Shown here one piece after another: positions 1 through 11,858 of a DNA stretch of 64,000 nucleotides (position 1 is its first letter; every line of letters begins with the position of its first letter). The stretch lies in contig OZ038433.1 in the NCBI GenBank assembly GCA_964036275.1, positions 5,125,048 through 5,189,047 of the forward strand. The letters run 5' to 3'. Below the pieces are notes generated by a model that searched no databases, had not been told where the DNA came from, and saw nothing but the letters and a program-made list of their open reading frames with translations. This DNA comes from Litoditis marina. Lineage: Eukaryota; Nematoda; Chromadorea; Rhabditida; Rhabditidae. The translations under genes and the position numbers were made by a program.

Positions 1-1579
1 TGTATATATAGCGGTTAAACGCAATGTTTTCTGACTTCAAGTTTAGTACGATGAAAAATTGGATATTAATTATCGAAAACACTTGTGATATTTTGAAATT
101 TTTTGTAAAGATCATTCGAAAATTTCAAACATGAGCCAGGTTTTGAACTATTCTTCGTCTCTGATTGTGTACTTTAGCATTTTCAGATTATTTTCTGTCT
201 CAATTTTGGATGGAGTGCTGTGTTCGTGTTTATAAAGAAAAAGCTCTGTGGAGGCGCCGCTCAAAACAAGGAGTTTCTGGGAAAGGTAAGCTGCGTACAT
301 TATAATATTAGTACGTTTAAAAAAAGGATAACCATCGTGTCACGATGGCACTTATCCATGAACTTTGGGGCGGTTTACACATGCAAATTTACCTTTTTGG
401 TTATGATAAGTGGTTTTGGTTGCATTTGAGATGCAACCCGGTTGCATTTTGGTTGCATGTGTAATTGGCCGAACGTTGGCGTATTAAAATCGACGAACCG
501 TTCAAAAATCATTCACACCTCCACCCAGCAATGCTTGAAATGTTGGCTGGTGTTTTCGCCGCCCTTTCCTATTAAACTTTGAAAAAAAAACTATTGAGTT
601 AACGATTTTTCGATGTGTCCAATTCTGTTCTCGGTGCGCGTTTATAGACAGTCGCAAATCAAAAGAAACATTGACCTCGCGCTCATTTGCTCTACATTAT
701 AACTGCTCAGAGCTTGGTTAATTTGAGAGAATTTCTATTGGCAACATTTTTTTAGTATTTGTTTGTTTTCAGGCTCATTTTCGCCTCGCTGTCTTCTCGT
801 TGCTGGAGAGAACCGGGTATCAATTGTCGCAAAGGTCAGTTATAGTTAACGTTTACTATTTCTCAACTTGACGATCTCGCAAAAGCTCTATCATAGTAAG
901 CGTTGGTCATTTTGAAGCAGAACAATCTTTGGTTTTTCATTCAGAAAGAACGGAATTTTTCGCTGTACATGTGCCGCATCCCAAGAGTTTCAATTTATAT
1001 ATTGTATAGGTTGGAAAAAGCTTCAATCTGTTGTATTTCAAAACTGGCTGAATAGCTTCAAAAATTGAAGTGATGGGACCACTTTTTGCCCCACCTAGGA
1101 AAAATTACCCGTTTTGACAAGTTTCCTATGAAATACGGGTTTCCATTCCATTTAATAGTTCGCAGCAAAAATTGAAAAAAAACAAAACGAGCACATGTGA
1201 GAAGTGTTGTACTGATATTCGTGGAATTCACGAAAAGTTGAAATCAAGGTTGGAGTCTCATTTAATCACATGTTTGGTTATTTCTATCGCAATACTGTAA
1301 GCACATCTGTGTCCCACAATACAGCTAATGTCACTGATGTTTGCTTTTTACAGGATTTGAACGTAAATCTGATGAGCGTTTTCGTGATATGGGACTGACG
1401 ATAACGACTTCTCCGTAGGAAGAGCTACATCTATTTTCACACGAAGAATGTGGTGAGTAACAACACACTTCAATTTTTTGCCCAAGTAGTTCGGCGAAGC
1501 TTCAGTTATTTTATTTAATGTCCACATATGTTATGCGAAACTCCTAACTAAACAACCTTTCAAAATCACACCATTACTT
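1..1579. other. Left flank, no confident gene
   Basis: I recognise no gene here. There are splice-like signals on the plus strand: a possible exon ending at a GTAAGC donor near 290, a possible exon 773-834 bounded by TTTTCAG and GTCAGT, and an acceptor near 1352. Joined, these give only about 60 residues with no family resemblance, so they may be UTR, a non-coding transcript, or chance. Around 405-470 there is a GCAACCCGGTTGC-type sequence that recurs at 4785-4875, so part of the region is dispersed repeat. Confidence 0.3.
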
Positions 1580-1581
1580 AG

Positions 1582-2133
1582 CCAGTGGCTGTATTCACTA
1601 AACTCAAATAGGCGGATAACTTACACAAACCGTATTCACTAACTCAAATAGCGCTGTCTGATAAGACAGCCAGTGGCTGTATTCACTAAACTCAAATAGG
1701 CGGGTAACTTACACAAACCGTATTCACTAACTCAAATAGCGCTGTCTGATAGGACTTACCCGGCCATACGGGCATAAAAGCTCAATTCAGTTGCTTTTGA
1801 TAGTTTTTGCTGAAGAGTTTTCGAATTTCCAAAATCATATTTTAGAGTGTGTCTTAACTTGAGGCAAAATTATTGAAATAGTTCAAGTTCCACAATTTTA
1901 CTGCCTAAATTGTGGTTTTATAAGAATAACTACCAAATTTCGTTTATGTAAATTTCGTAAATGGTAAAATATCTTCCAACGAACGTTCCAAATGATTTAC
2001 GCTATTTGGCAAATAGGCTATTTGAATGCCAGTTAATACCTAAACCGATAAGTTCGTTACCTCCAAGTAAGCTATTTGAATTTTGCTCAAATAGCTTACT
2101 TGACTATTTGAGCCTAGTGAATACGGCCACAGG
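1582..2133. mobile_element. Inverted-repeat DNA element, CCAGTGGCYGTATT family
   Basis: The left end reads CCAGTGGCTGTATTCACTAA and the right end, read on the other strand, begins CCTGTGGCCGTATTCACTAG. The terminal inverted repeat is about 30 bp and continues into a shared CTCAAATAG motif. The left terminus is duplicated in tandem with an 88-bp period (1580-1667 and 1668-1755). A second inverted repeat, built on AAGCTATTTGA / CAAATAGCTT, lies near 2068-2105. The element has no transposase ORF. A relative with the same termini lies at 37184-37430. I could not identify a clear target-site duplication. Confidence 0.6.
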
Positions 2134-2433
2134 TTGTGTTTTTATTCGAGTGGAATCGTGCATATCATGGAATGTTTTTGACTATATAGGTAAACATCAT
2201 ACTTTTAGATTCGGGACACAACAACTCGAGACACCGGCAGAAAATTCACTTCAAATCTACAACTTTTCGATATTATTTGTGTTAATTGTCATTATGAACT
2301 AATAAAGTGAATAGTACATTCTGTTGTCCTTTCGAGATTCATCAAGCATTACTTGCATGCATTCTCACCAATCGCGAACAGCGTTTTTTTTATTATTATG
2401 GAGAAACTGAACAATTCCCGAAACCACACTTTT

Positions 2434-2528
2434 GGGCCCTAAAAGGGAGATTTCGGCCTCAAAATCGCGGGCCTAAAAGGTTCCTTTTAGGCCCGCGATT
2501 TTGGCCCCGAAACTTCCCTTTTAGGGCC
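2434..2528. repeat. Near-perfect foldback (hairpin) sequence
   Basis: Two arms of about 46 bp are inverted copies with almost no spacer, starting GGGCCCTAAAAGGGAGATTT and ending CCCTTTTAGGGCC. The predicted stem is GC-rich and very stable. An overlapping ORF on the plus strand is simply the palindrome being translated. Confidence 0.65.
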
Positions 2529-2830
2529 TTTTATTCCCTTGACTTTTCACCTATGTACAACCTCGATCTCACTCTCGATCGAGGACCTTTCCAAATACGG
2601 AGAAGGGCAAGAAAAAACATTTAAAAAAAAACTACTTTTTAACATTGAACGTGTTCTACTCCGTTTTGGTAATGTTTGCTACCCATCAAATACATTGAAG
2701 AGCAACAAAGCAAGATTTCAATTAATAATTCAATTCGGAATACTGATTTCATTCGAATTTCGGCAATTTCAGAACAAAATGTAAAGTTGGCCCAAATTTT
2801 CGATTCAACTACTGACAAATAGTATAAAAA

Positions 2831-5800
2831 CTAACTGGCTCCAAGGGCGCTACCGGCCGGCAGAAACATGGCGCCAATATTGGCCACGAATACCACTCCC
2901 AATCCCATGGCCAGCGGGCCACTCATCATCAAGAACTTCTCAGAGGGGGCGGTTATAGCGGTGGTAGACAGACCTGCAACAAGATCATATTGTAATTCAT
3001 TGTTTTAATTGAAATATCAATCTAACCACAAGCAACAACCACAGATTTCACAATGTACACTAACTTTGATTAACAGCGACAAAACAGATGAATCGGTCAA
3101 TAAATGGGAAGCGAACTTATCAGTTTTTGTGAGATTTGGACTAATTCTTCTAGTAACTGGTAAAGAAAGAAACTACTTCTAGCATAACCCGAACCAGATT
3201 CATACTATAGAGTTTGTAATTAATCTAAACATCAAATTGAGAAATGATAACTTACCGGCCACAATTCCAGCCGTATACCACGCAGCTCTCATGAGAATCG
3301 GACCACCCAAGAAGCACATTGGGGCGAGAACCGCACCCATAGCACCTGCAAGTAGGTATATTCGAGAATATCATCTTTAGAGAGGAGTGACCACAAGTTG
3401 CACGCGTGTCGAATTTTTAGGGGCGGGGGTCGTAGGGGCCCCCACGGGGCCGAAAATTTTAAAAAAAATCATGGTGTTTTTTGCCGATTTTCGTGAAAAT
3501 CTCGCCATTTTGAAGAATAATTTCGTATTTTTCGGCGAATTTTAATTTTTTAAGGGGGAGGGGTCGTACCGATGGTAGAGGTCGGTCAAATTTTCGGTCA
3601 CCCCTGTCTTTAGAACTAAAACAACAACAAATCCAAACTGTGTATACTTCATTAATAGGGAAACAACTTCCAAATCGCTATTTTCCTAACATTACAAACA
3701 CGAGTATTAGGTACTTGTTATAGACTTGTTGTTTTCATACCAGATGAGTCGCAACAACGTTTCCCAACTATGGGAATAAGAGCAGTCGCGCTTGAAAATA
3801 TTGAAAATGACAGAGGAACACTCGCTGGCAAACATGCAAGACTCAGGTCATGATCTATTGAGTGATCACGAAGAAGAATGCGTTTAACCTAACCCTACTT
3901 CAACCTATTTAGTATCAAACTTGAACATTGACCAGTAATGTTATCCGAATAGCTACAAAAATTCAAAAACTGGTTTTTTTTTGAAAGACATGGTCAATTT
4001 TTTATCAATCACAGTGTTTGGGGTATTTGAATGGAAAAATGGTCTTCTTTTCGTGTAATAGTCACACCTTAGTGGTGTGAGGACTTGAAACAATGATGTA
4101 ATGCTTACTTACCACAATGCAACATCCAGGATAGATGTTTGGCCATGGTGCTGTCATAAGGAATAGAGCGGCACAACATGCCGGTACCAATGATAACAGC
4201 CATTGTTCCCAGCATACCCTGCAACTTTATATCTTCATACATGAATGATCTGAATTCACAGTTGTCATAGTGGTCAAAGTAAAATGATGGTTTCTTTAAA
4301 CCTACGATAGCTTTCAAGACCATAATATGAATGAAACATTGCACTTGGCTGAAAAAATAAAAAGAATAGTTTTTAAAGTTGCCAATGTTGCAAACTTGTG
4401 CATTTATCCTTTTGTAAAGGTTTCAATATAAAACTTTATCGCTCTGCCAATATTGAAAAAAGTAACCCACCATGAGTCCACCAGCCTGGGACAATCTCAT
4501 GATTGCTGGTGAACGGGAAGCAGCTACTCCGCTAGCTGCGGTCACAGCCAAACTACCAGCGAGATACGAGTAGGTCGAAGAGATACGCTCACGCACGTAC
4601 GAGGGCCACAATCTGCAACGAAATAACAAGTTCAGTTTCACACTTACAACTACAACCTAGATAATGATAACATCATGCAATTAGCCACATTTATCTGCAC
4701 CTCAACTCGGAGCATTTTCAGGTCATTTCTACCCAGTTAATCTCAAATGCAACCAAAACAGCTTCACATAATCAAAAGATCTCACTGTAGACAAATTTGG
4801 TTGTATTTGAATTTGAGACGCAACCGGGTTGCATTTTGCTTGCATGCAACCCGATTGCATGTTTAACCGCCGTAACGGATAATCACCACCACTACTACTA
4901 CAGCTTGACGTATAAAGATACCGAGAGAAGGCGATGTTCGGACTGAGCATCTTGGAGAAAACTAAATAGAGATCATACAATTCGTTCCACCGAAACCCCG
5001 TATGATAAAGTGTATAATGGTTTCCGAGAGAAAGACACTTACGCGCTCTGGTGAAGAATGCTGCGATCCTGCGTGATGAGTCCGTAATACATTAGTGATG
5101 CCAGTCCAAATACAGATGCTCCAGCGAGAGCATAAGTACCATAGAGATAAGCTGAAATCGTCAAAGATATAACAAAATATGGTTAAGAAAAGAAGAATGA
5201 TCGGTACCTGCAAATTTCGAGGTTCTCTTCTGTTTGACTGTTTGACAAATAGAACAAACCAAACAGACAGAACCTCTGCCTCACCATGTTGATTTTCAAA
5301 TAGGGTTTTGCTTAGAGTTGAAATATAATACTGTATGAAATTTTATAGCATCCTATCGCAGACATGGTGAATTCAAGTTATGACGAGGACGAAACGGAAA
5401 CAAACTCACGCTTTCCGGTAGTAGGTCCAAGAAGTCGTTCCTTCAGGGTAGGGCCGCTTCTGATACCAAATCCCTGAAATGAAAACTGCGTTACTGCAAT
5501 AAACACAAAAGCTCCTATCACTTCAGACTTCATATCAAAAATAGCTACAGCTTCGCAAATGTGACCAATAGAGAGTTTCTTCCCAATTTTCTGGCTATTC
5601 GGGCTCAGAGTAACTCAGCTATGCCTATGTTCGAGCTAGTAACATAGTTATGTAGAAAATAGGGTACTGTTAGCGTTCGTAATAGCGATGAATGTACAAC
5701 ATAATGTATGTACATAGACCAGTAAAATGTGGCAACTTTTTATGCCTAAACAAAACTTTCAAATGTGTACTTAAGTAGGACGGATGAAGAACTTACGGTA

Positions 5801-5928
5801 CTCTGGCCGGCACGGAATCCTCCGGTATTTCCTCCATAACGAGCGGACTGCTTAACAGAGTGAGAGAATACTCGAGCACTGGTCAGAGTGGCCAATCGAG
5901 GAACAGAAAGTGCGAAACGGGACAACAT
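2831..5928 (-). CDS. GHITM: GHITM/TMBIM5-like mitochondrial inner-membrane protein, short form
   Basis: Exons (5' to 3' on the minus strand): 5797-5928, 5410-5473, 5043-5151, 4471-4612, 4113-4218, 3256-3345, 2831-2973. They join in frame to 261 codons plus a TAG stop. The start (MLSRFALSVPRL) opens a basic, Ser-rich mitochondrial targeting-like segment. A TTTCAG acceptor just upstream indicates a 5'UTR intron. Family hallmarks are WPSYVRERI, STYSYLAGSLAVTA, the SIPYD motif followed by MAKHLSWMLH, and APSEKFLMMSGPLAMGLG. GHITM (growth hormone-inducible transmembrane protein, Bax-inhibitor-1 superfamily) acts in the inner mitochondrial membrane in cristae organisation and Ca2+/H+ exchange. Oddity: vertebrate GHITM continues about 70 residues past this point, including the YDTQ motif and the last membrane helices. 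Here the stop falls directly after LGAS. An A|GTTAGT donor overlaps the stop, but I found no matching downstream exon in 1-2830. Confidence 0.85.
3395..3615. repeat. Low-complexity GC/AT block in GHITM intron
   Basis: This intron segment carries a G-rich core (GGGGCGGGGGTCGTAGGGGC) and a second GGGGGAGGGGTCGTACC block, bracketed by GTGACC and GGTCAC. A related G-rich GGGGTCGT block occurs at 34185-34268. It is probably a degenerate dispersed repeat. Confidence 0.35.
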
Positions 5929-6837
5929 TTTGGAGCTGAAAACAACCATATTGTTGTACAATGCTATTTCAAGAAACGGAAAAGATGTTCGAGGCACCAA
6001 GATATACATGAGATCAAGATATCGTTCGAACTAAAAACTATTCACGAAGCGAGAACCGAAGCAGGAGGAGATGGAGAATCGAAAAGAAAGAAAAGGTATG
6101 ACATACATAGACATTTTCATATTGTGATGTAATAAAGGTGCTTCACAACTTCAGAGTATCATTAAAACCTGTATAAACTTTACAAAAAAATTTCGGCATT
6201 TTCGCACAACTGCTGAGAGATGGGAAAGTGAAGATGAAAAAGGAAAAATAGGCTAATGGAACTTCAAAATATAGCGAAGATTTAGGAAAGACCGATAAAT
6301 GAAAACCAACCCGTAAAAATGTTATTGACAGACTGATTTGAGAGAGAAAGAATGACGAAATTTCTCGAAAACGGTGGGGATTGTGAAATATCCGTGGAGC
6401 ACGTGCATTCGAGTTGGGGCGCGGCATGTGGGTGGTCTCTCAAATGACATCACTAATCTCAGCAAGTCTGGTTGACAACAACCCATCCCCGCAGGGGGGT
6501 CAAAGTTCACTTTACACACATATCGTGCACTTCTTGAAACCATCTTATCGTCTGCCATACGGTGTTTCACTCCTTCGTGGAAACTTACAGTATTATAAAT
6601 TTCAGTTAGTTACTTTCGTATTGTTGAAACATATTAAATGTATTCTAAACAGAAACGTACATTGTTGTATGGCAAAAAGCAAACAGTTCATCAAGAGATG
6701 TAGTTATAACTTTTCTATTTGTACTCATAAGATAAGTGAAACAGTACAGTTACAGTGTACGAGTCCCCATGTAAGTGACAAGAACTGTTTTCCTCGTGAG
6801 ATGAAATGAGTACAAATGTCAACTTCAGTTTGAAGCC

Positions 6838-7215
6838 CGTTTCTGCCCGAACCGACTCTTCCCGAATCACGACTCGATTCTCCCTAAACCAGTTAGTTCA
6901 GTAAGAACTCGAACCGACCAATTCGCCGGGTACTTGGCAAACGGAACGAAACCGAAACGACCTGTCGGAATCTAATTTCCGAACCGCCCGGTTCTTCGGA
7001 GAGCGGTTCGAACCGAACCACTCTGACTGAACCAGGACCGCGACATTCGCAGCTCTAGTGACTGGTTTGCGGTTCGATTCACCAATACCACGGTTTTCCA
7101 ATAGAATCAACCCAAGAAAACGCTTTTTGTTTGATATACGGTTCGCGGTTCGGTTCGAATCGTTCACCTGAGAACCGGGCTGTTCAGGAAATACCGACAC
7201 GAAACCGAACCCAAC
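6838..7215. repeat. GAACCG-rich dispersed repeat, copy 1
   Basis: The sequence is dominated by GAACCG/CGGTTC words (for example ACTGGTTTGCGGTTCG). The same vocabulary, including CACTGGAGAACC and its complement, returns at 16866-17010 and 61150-61372. In the 61-kb copy the two halves form a terminal inverted repeat, so this is probably a non-autonomous element family. The open frame of 117 codons on the minus strand is repeat-derived. Confidence 0.55.
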
Positions 7216-7647
7216 CCTTATAAACGTTATGTTGTCGACCAACTTTGACATTATTCACTTTAATTGGTTCGTTTTCACCTTTTTCAGCCCAAATTTGGCT
7301 CGATTATGAATAGAACCACCTGGTTCAGGGAGAATCGTATCGACTTTGATTCAGGGAGAGTAGGTCCAGGAAGAAGTTTACTGGAAGGCAGTTTGCTCTC
7401 AAAAGTTTTCTCCAAGGTGAATACCATTGGGTAAACACTTTGTTTCTGCTTGCTACCTTTCGACAACAAAGGAAAAGGTAGGTACGATATAATTGTACAA
7501 CTAAGAAAACGATTATCGGGGAGCACAGAAAATAAGTTAGGTTCCCACGAGGGTTTGTTCTTCGAAGATTTTACATTTTGTAGTTTTCCAGTTATGAAGA
7601 AATACAATGGTCAGATCCAACAATTGAACTAGGAAGAATTATACAGA

Positions 7648-7902
7648 ACAAAAAGGAAGAGTGGTTTGCTTCTACATCGAGTTCTCCAGTTTCCGATATG
7701 AGAAGGAAACGCATTTTTCAATATGTTGAAACAAGAAAAGTTGGACTTGAACGAATTCCGAGTCTAACACTAACGTCAAAAAGGAAGAGTGGTTTGCTTC
7801 TACATCGAGTTCTCCAGTTTCCGATATGAGAAGGAAACGCATTTTTCAATATGTTGAAACAAGAAATGTTGGACTTGGACGAATTCCGAGTCTAACACTA
7901 AT
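7648..7902. repeat. Two-copy tandem duplication, about 131-bp unit
   Basis: The block starting AAAAGGAAGAGTGGTTTGCT and ending with TTCCGAGTCTAACACTAA occurs twice back to back, at about 7648-7778 and 7779-7902. The copies differ by only two or three substitutions, so the duplication is recent. No coding potential. Confidence 0.8.
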
Positions 7903-8184
7903 GTTTACCACTCTTTACATGTTCACCACATATTGACATCAGAAAATTGTAAACCAAGTCATTACATGAAGGCTAATTTGTCAATACGATTTGTTTATAC
8001 GGTTTTCTAATATATATAGTCAACAAACTCCTAAGAACAACACAAAAAGCGACTTGAATCAGGATCGGAACGATTTTGAGTGTCATCTCCATGAACATAC
8101 ACATAACTTATCTGTACCATCCACAAGTCATCATGACAACAAATATTTTTGTTTTAGATAAGATTAAAAAACACAATCAGTTTC

Positions 8185-8528
8185 AATTCGTAAAAAGTGG
8201 GGGACCAGGAAGTGTGTGAGCTCTGTTCGATTTCACCGTTTTCTGCAAAAAGTGAACAATACGATGTTGTGAATGAGTGTGCAACAAAAAAAGAACAATA
8301 CATTTGTTTGCACTACGGTTCACAAAAAACAGAGTTTACATAGTATAACTTGAACGTAAAAGTGCTTAGTGGTTTCCCCTCAGAACGTTGTGAACCGTTG
8401 TGCAAACAAATGTATTATTCTTTTTTTGTTGCACACTCATTCACAACATCGTATTGTTCACTTTTTGCAGAAAACGGTGAAATCGAACAGAACTCACACA
8501 CTTCCTGGTTCCCCACTTTTTACGAATT
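8185..8528. mobile_element. Foldback element 1 (AATTCRTRAAAAAGTGGGGG ends)
   Basis: The left arm 8185-8325 and right arm 8388-8528 are inverted copies of about 141 bp around a 62-bp spacer. The ends read AATTCGTAAAAAGTGGGG. The same terminal signature occurs in the larger foldback at 10474-10990, so both belong to one non-autonomous family. ORFs overlapping here on both strands are translations of the arms. Confidence 0.75.
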
Positions 8529-9379
8529 GTTCTTTTTTTGCTAGTTGTACTAGTACAACCACTCCTAGAGTTGACTAGAAAAACGATTTTTGAATAGTGG
8601 TAACTATCAAACATCCTGATAACTGGAAGTTCCAAGTTTTCAAACAATGTGATCCTGGGTTTTCAATAATTTTTTGCGCTAATTAATTTCTTAAATTGGC
8701 GTGATAAGCGGAACTGATTGAAAAACAGTTTTTTTCCGCTTCGTTAATTTAAATCTGAGTATCGTGAGAAATATGCGTCATTAGAGTACAAAGAAAATCT
8801 TTTCTCAATTGGCGCGAACCGGCGCGCCAATCGCGCGCAGCGCGAAGCGCTGTGCGAGATTTGTCTTTGGTCCGGCTAATGCGCGCCTTCATTTTTTTAG
8901 TTTTCTCATAAAAAGGCTCAAATTTGCAAAACAGAACTTTTACAAACTTGGGAAGTTTCTACAGCATATTTGCAAATTGTGTTCCAAATTTGAACGAAAT
9001 CGGTTGAGTTTGAGCCAAGTTATGACGTTTTCGCTTCATCCAGAGCGCCAACTTCCGTTGTGTGTCCTTCCTTCCGTCATTGCGTGCTGGGGTGCTATCT
9101 CTGTCGCAACTAAACGGATTCGTATGAAATTAGTAGTAATAATAGAACTCGTATAAAAACGGAATGAGCGCAAATTTTTTTTTGAAAAAAAATATTTTTC
9201 ACCAAGTTACGACCTTTCGAAATAAATGCCTCTGCGTCTCTCCATTTTGTGCACTCTCTCGCTCTCTCTGTCAGGTCGGTTATGCAAACTCTTGTAACTT
9301 AGGGTAACACTGACCGATTTCGATGAAAATTTAAATATGATACCATCGTGACTTTAATATAAGTAAAAAGTATTCTATC

Positions 9380-10410
9380 GGTGACGTCATTCAGGATTCT
9401 GGAGACCCGATGACGTCATCTTTGAAAAGTGCAAAGTTGACGTCAAATATTTCTCCGAATGATGACAATAGTTGGCAAGTGGGTTATTAACGATGGATCT
9501 TCATCGAAAGGTGTCGTATTCCGGGATTCTGAATGCCAGATGACGTCAAATTTCAAAAGTAAAAAGGTGACGTCAAATTATTCTTCAAATGATAATAATA
9601 GTGGGCGACTGGTTTAATAACGATAGAACTTCATCTAAACATGTCGTTATCTGAGATTCTGGAGGCCAGGGGACTTAATACTGGAAAAGTGCAAAGTTGA
9701 CGTCAAATATTTCTCCAAATGATGACAATAGTTGGCAAGTGGGTTATTAACGATGGAGCTCCATCGAAAGGTGTCGTATTCTGGAATTCTGAAAGCCAGA
9801 TGACGTCATATTCAAAAGTTGAAAGTTGACGTCAAATATGTTCACAAATGATAATAATAGTTGGCAAGTGGGGTATTAACGGTGGAACTGCATCTGAACA
9901 TGACGTATTCTGGAATTCTGAAAGCCGGATGACGTCATTTTTGAAAAGTGCAAAGTTGACGTCACATATATTTTCAAATAATGGTAATATCTTAGAAAGG
10001 GTCAATTAACGGTGAAAATCAATCTAAGAGTGACGTATTCTGGGATTCTGGAGACCAGATGACGTCATTTTTGAAAAGTGCAAAGTTGACGTCACATATA
10101 TTTTTAAATGTGAAAATATCTCAAAAATGGTATATTAACGATGAAACTTCATCTAAATATGACATATTCTGGAATTCAGGAGGCCAGATCTCAGATGACG
10201 TGAACTTTAAAAAAAAATTGACGTGAAATATGTTTTCGAATGCTGAAAGTTTCTTAAAAATGGTCGATTTACGGTGAAACTTACTTCAAACATGATGTTT
10301 TCTCGGATTCTGAAGGGCAGATAAAGTAAGTTTTCAGAACCGCAATGTTGACGTCATTTTTTTCGAATGGTGGTAATACTTGACAAGTGGTTCATTAAGA
10401 AAACAATTTT
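9380..10410. repeat. 130-bp tandem satellite with paired TGACGTCA sites
   Basis: Diverged tandem units start with a (CC)AGATGACGTCA motif at about 9409, 9541, 9670, 9801, 9930, 10060, 10195 and 10318, a constant spacing near 130 bp. Each unit has a second TTGACGTCA about 28 bp later and a conserved TTAACGATGGAACTTCATC-like segment. TGACGTCA is the CRE/ATF consensus. Whether any site is bound is unknown. Confidence 0.8.
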
Positions 10411-10473
10411 ATCTGCACGGTACAGATCAAAACAGCTCTCTACATACCTACGGCATGTTTACAAAAAGAGAAA

Positions 10474-10990
10474 AATTCATGAAAAAGTGGGGGCCCAACG
10501 ACTGTGAGATTTGTCTTCTTCTGTGCGCCCCTTAGACAGCTACACTCAAATGAAGCAGCTACTGCTACAAAAACCGAAAAATACTCAAGTATAACTGTTC
10601 ATTACAAACATACAAAAGTCGTAAAATATTTTCTCAAACCTGTAAACTAGAATCTACAAATCACAGCTGCGAACGAAAGAACAACTGTTGAATAATATGC
10701 GAAGTGTTATATAATCTAGAGTTGAAGTAATGACCACAAATGCATACCATTGTGTAAAAAACCAGGATCTCTATGGTTGACTACGTTGAGTTAACATCTG
10801 TGATTCGTAGATTCTAGTTTACAGATTTGAGAAAATATTTTACGACTTTTGTATGTTTGTAATGAACAGTTATACTTGAGTATTTTTCGGTTTTTGTAGC
10901 AGTAGCTGCTTCATTTGAGTGTAGCTGTCTAAGGGGCGCACAGAAGAAGACAAATCTCACAGTCGTTGGGCCCCCACTTTTTCATGAATT
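10474..10990. mobile_element. Foldback element 2 (193-bp arms)
   Basis: Arms 10474-10666 and 10798-10990 are almost perfect inverted copies around a 131-bp centre. The ends read AATTCATGAAAAAGTGGGGG, matching foldback element 1. No ORF. It sits directly after the TGACGTCA satellite and before the 272-bp tandem repeat. Confidence 0.8.
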
Positions 10991-11010
10991 GAGATATGGA
11001 ACATGTTACT

Positions 11011-11560
11011 CTAATTGGTAACAAATAACTTGAAGCCAATTAGCACAATTTCCGACTGTTTTTTGGTTCAGAAACCCTATTTTCAACTTTGGCGCCAATT
11101 GGCGGATAAAGTACCGTTTTGGCACAGAATGTCGAAGAAATGTTGGTATCCAAGCCGTATTCGTTAACTATGTTCATAGTTCGGACATCTGTGGAACATT
11201 TCGCTCGTTACCCTACTTGCCTGACGTTGTTCTAATTGGGCGCCACTGAGCGCCAGCGTTTGGCGCCAAATATAAAGTTAATCTAATTGGTAACAAATAA
11301 CTTGGAATGAATGGCCTCGACCAATTAGCACAATTTCCGACTGTTTTTTGGTTCAGAAACCCTATTTTCAATTTTGGCGCCAATTGGCGGATAAAGTACC
11401 GTTTTGGCGCAGAATGTCGAAGAAATGTTGGTATCCAAGCCGTATTCGTTAACTATGTTCATAGTTCGGACATCTGTGGAACATTTCGCTCGTTACCCTA
11501 CTTGCCTGGCGTTGTTCTAATTTGGCGCCACTGGGCGCCAGCGTTTGGCGCCTAATATAA
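11011..11560. repeat. Two-copy tandem repeat, about 272 bp
   Basis: Unit 1 starts at 11011 and unit 2 at 11283 with CTAATTGGTAACAAATAACT. Both contain TTTGGCGCCAATTGGCGG and end with GCCAGCGTTTGGCGCC. Identity is very high and unit 2 has a short insertion near 11305. The repeated TTGGCGCC/GGCGCCAA words are palindromic. Confidence 0.8.
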
Positions 11561-11814
11561 ACCACGACACCAAATTCTCAGAGAAGGCTGGGATTCACTA
11601 ATCTAACCTCCGTGCAAAATTTCGGAGCATTTCATCCATGGAAACACATATTTTCCAGCTTCTGGCGCCTATTGGCGCCCGCGCCAAGCGCCAAACAAAA
11701 CGTGACAACACCAAACTTTGGGGGCCGAGCTAACTTTGGGGTCTCCGCATGTGTGCCAAATTTCAGCCGAATCGGTCCAGTATTTAAAAAAATAATTTTC
11801 TATGCGGACATTGG

Positions 11815-11858
11815 ACGAGGACGAGGGACGAGCGACGAGGGACGAGGGACGAGGGACA
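11815..11858. repeat. GACGAGG minisatellite
   Basis: Short tandem array of GGACGAGG/GACGAGC-like heptamers (about six units) inside the 3.3-kb repeat block. Confidence 0.7.

Larger units (their letters stand above)
5929..8184. other. Gene-free interval with dispersed repeats
   Basis: This is the upstream side of GHITM and no convincing coding exon is seen. The 131-codon open frame at 6414-6809 has no recognisable domain, low-complexity composition and no splice support. Two repeat features within the interval are listed separately (6838-7215 and 7648-7902). Confidence 0.5.

Noticed and set aside
1961..2302. 113-codon open frame on the plus strand
   Set aside because: Lies across the inverted-repeat element 1582-2133; no domain, no splice context.
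6414..6809. 131-codon open frame
   Set aside because: No recognisable motifs and no ATG or splice context of the kind seen in real genes here; likely chance.
8350..8647. Several 60-70 codon open frames on both strands
   Set aside because: They are the inverted arms of a foldback element read in different frames.
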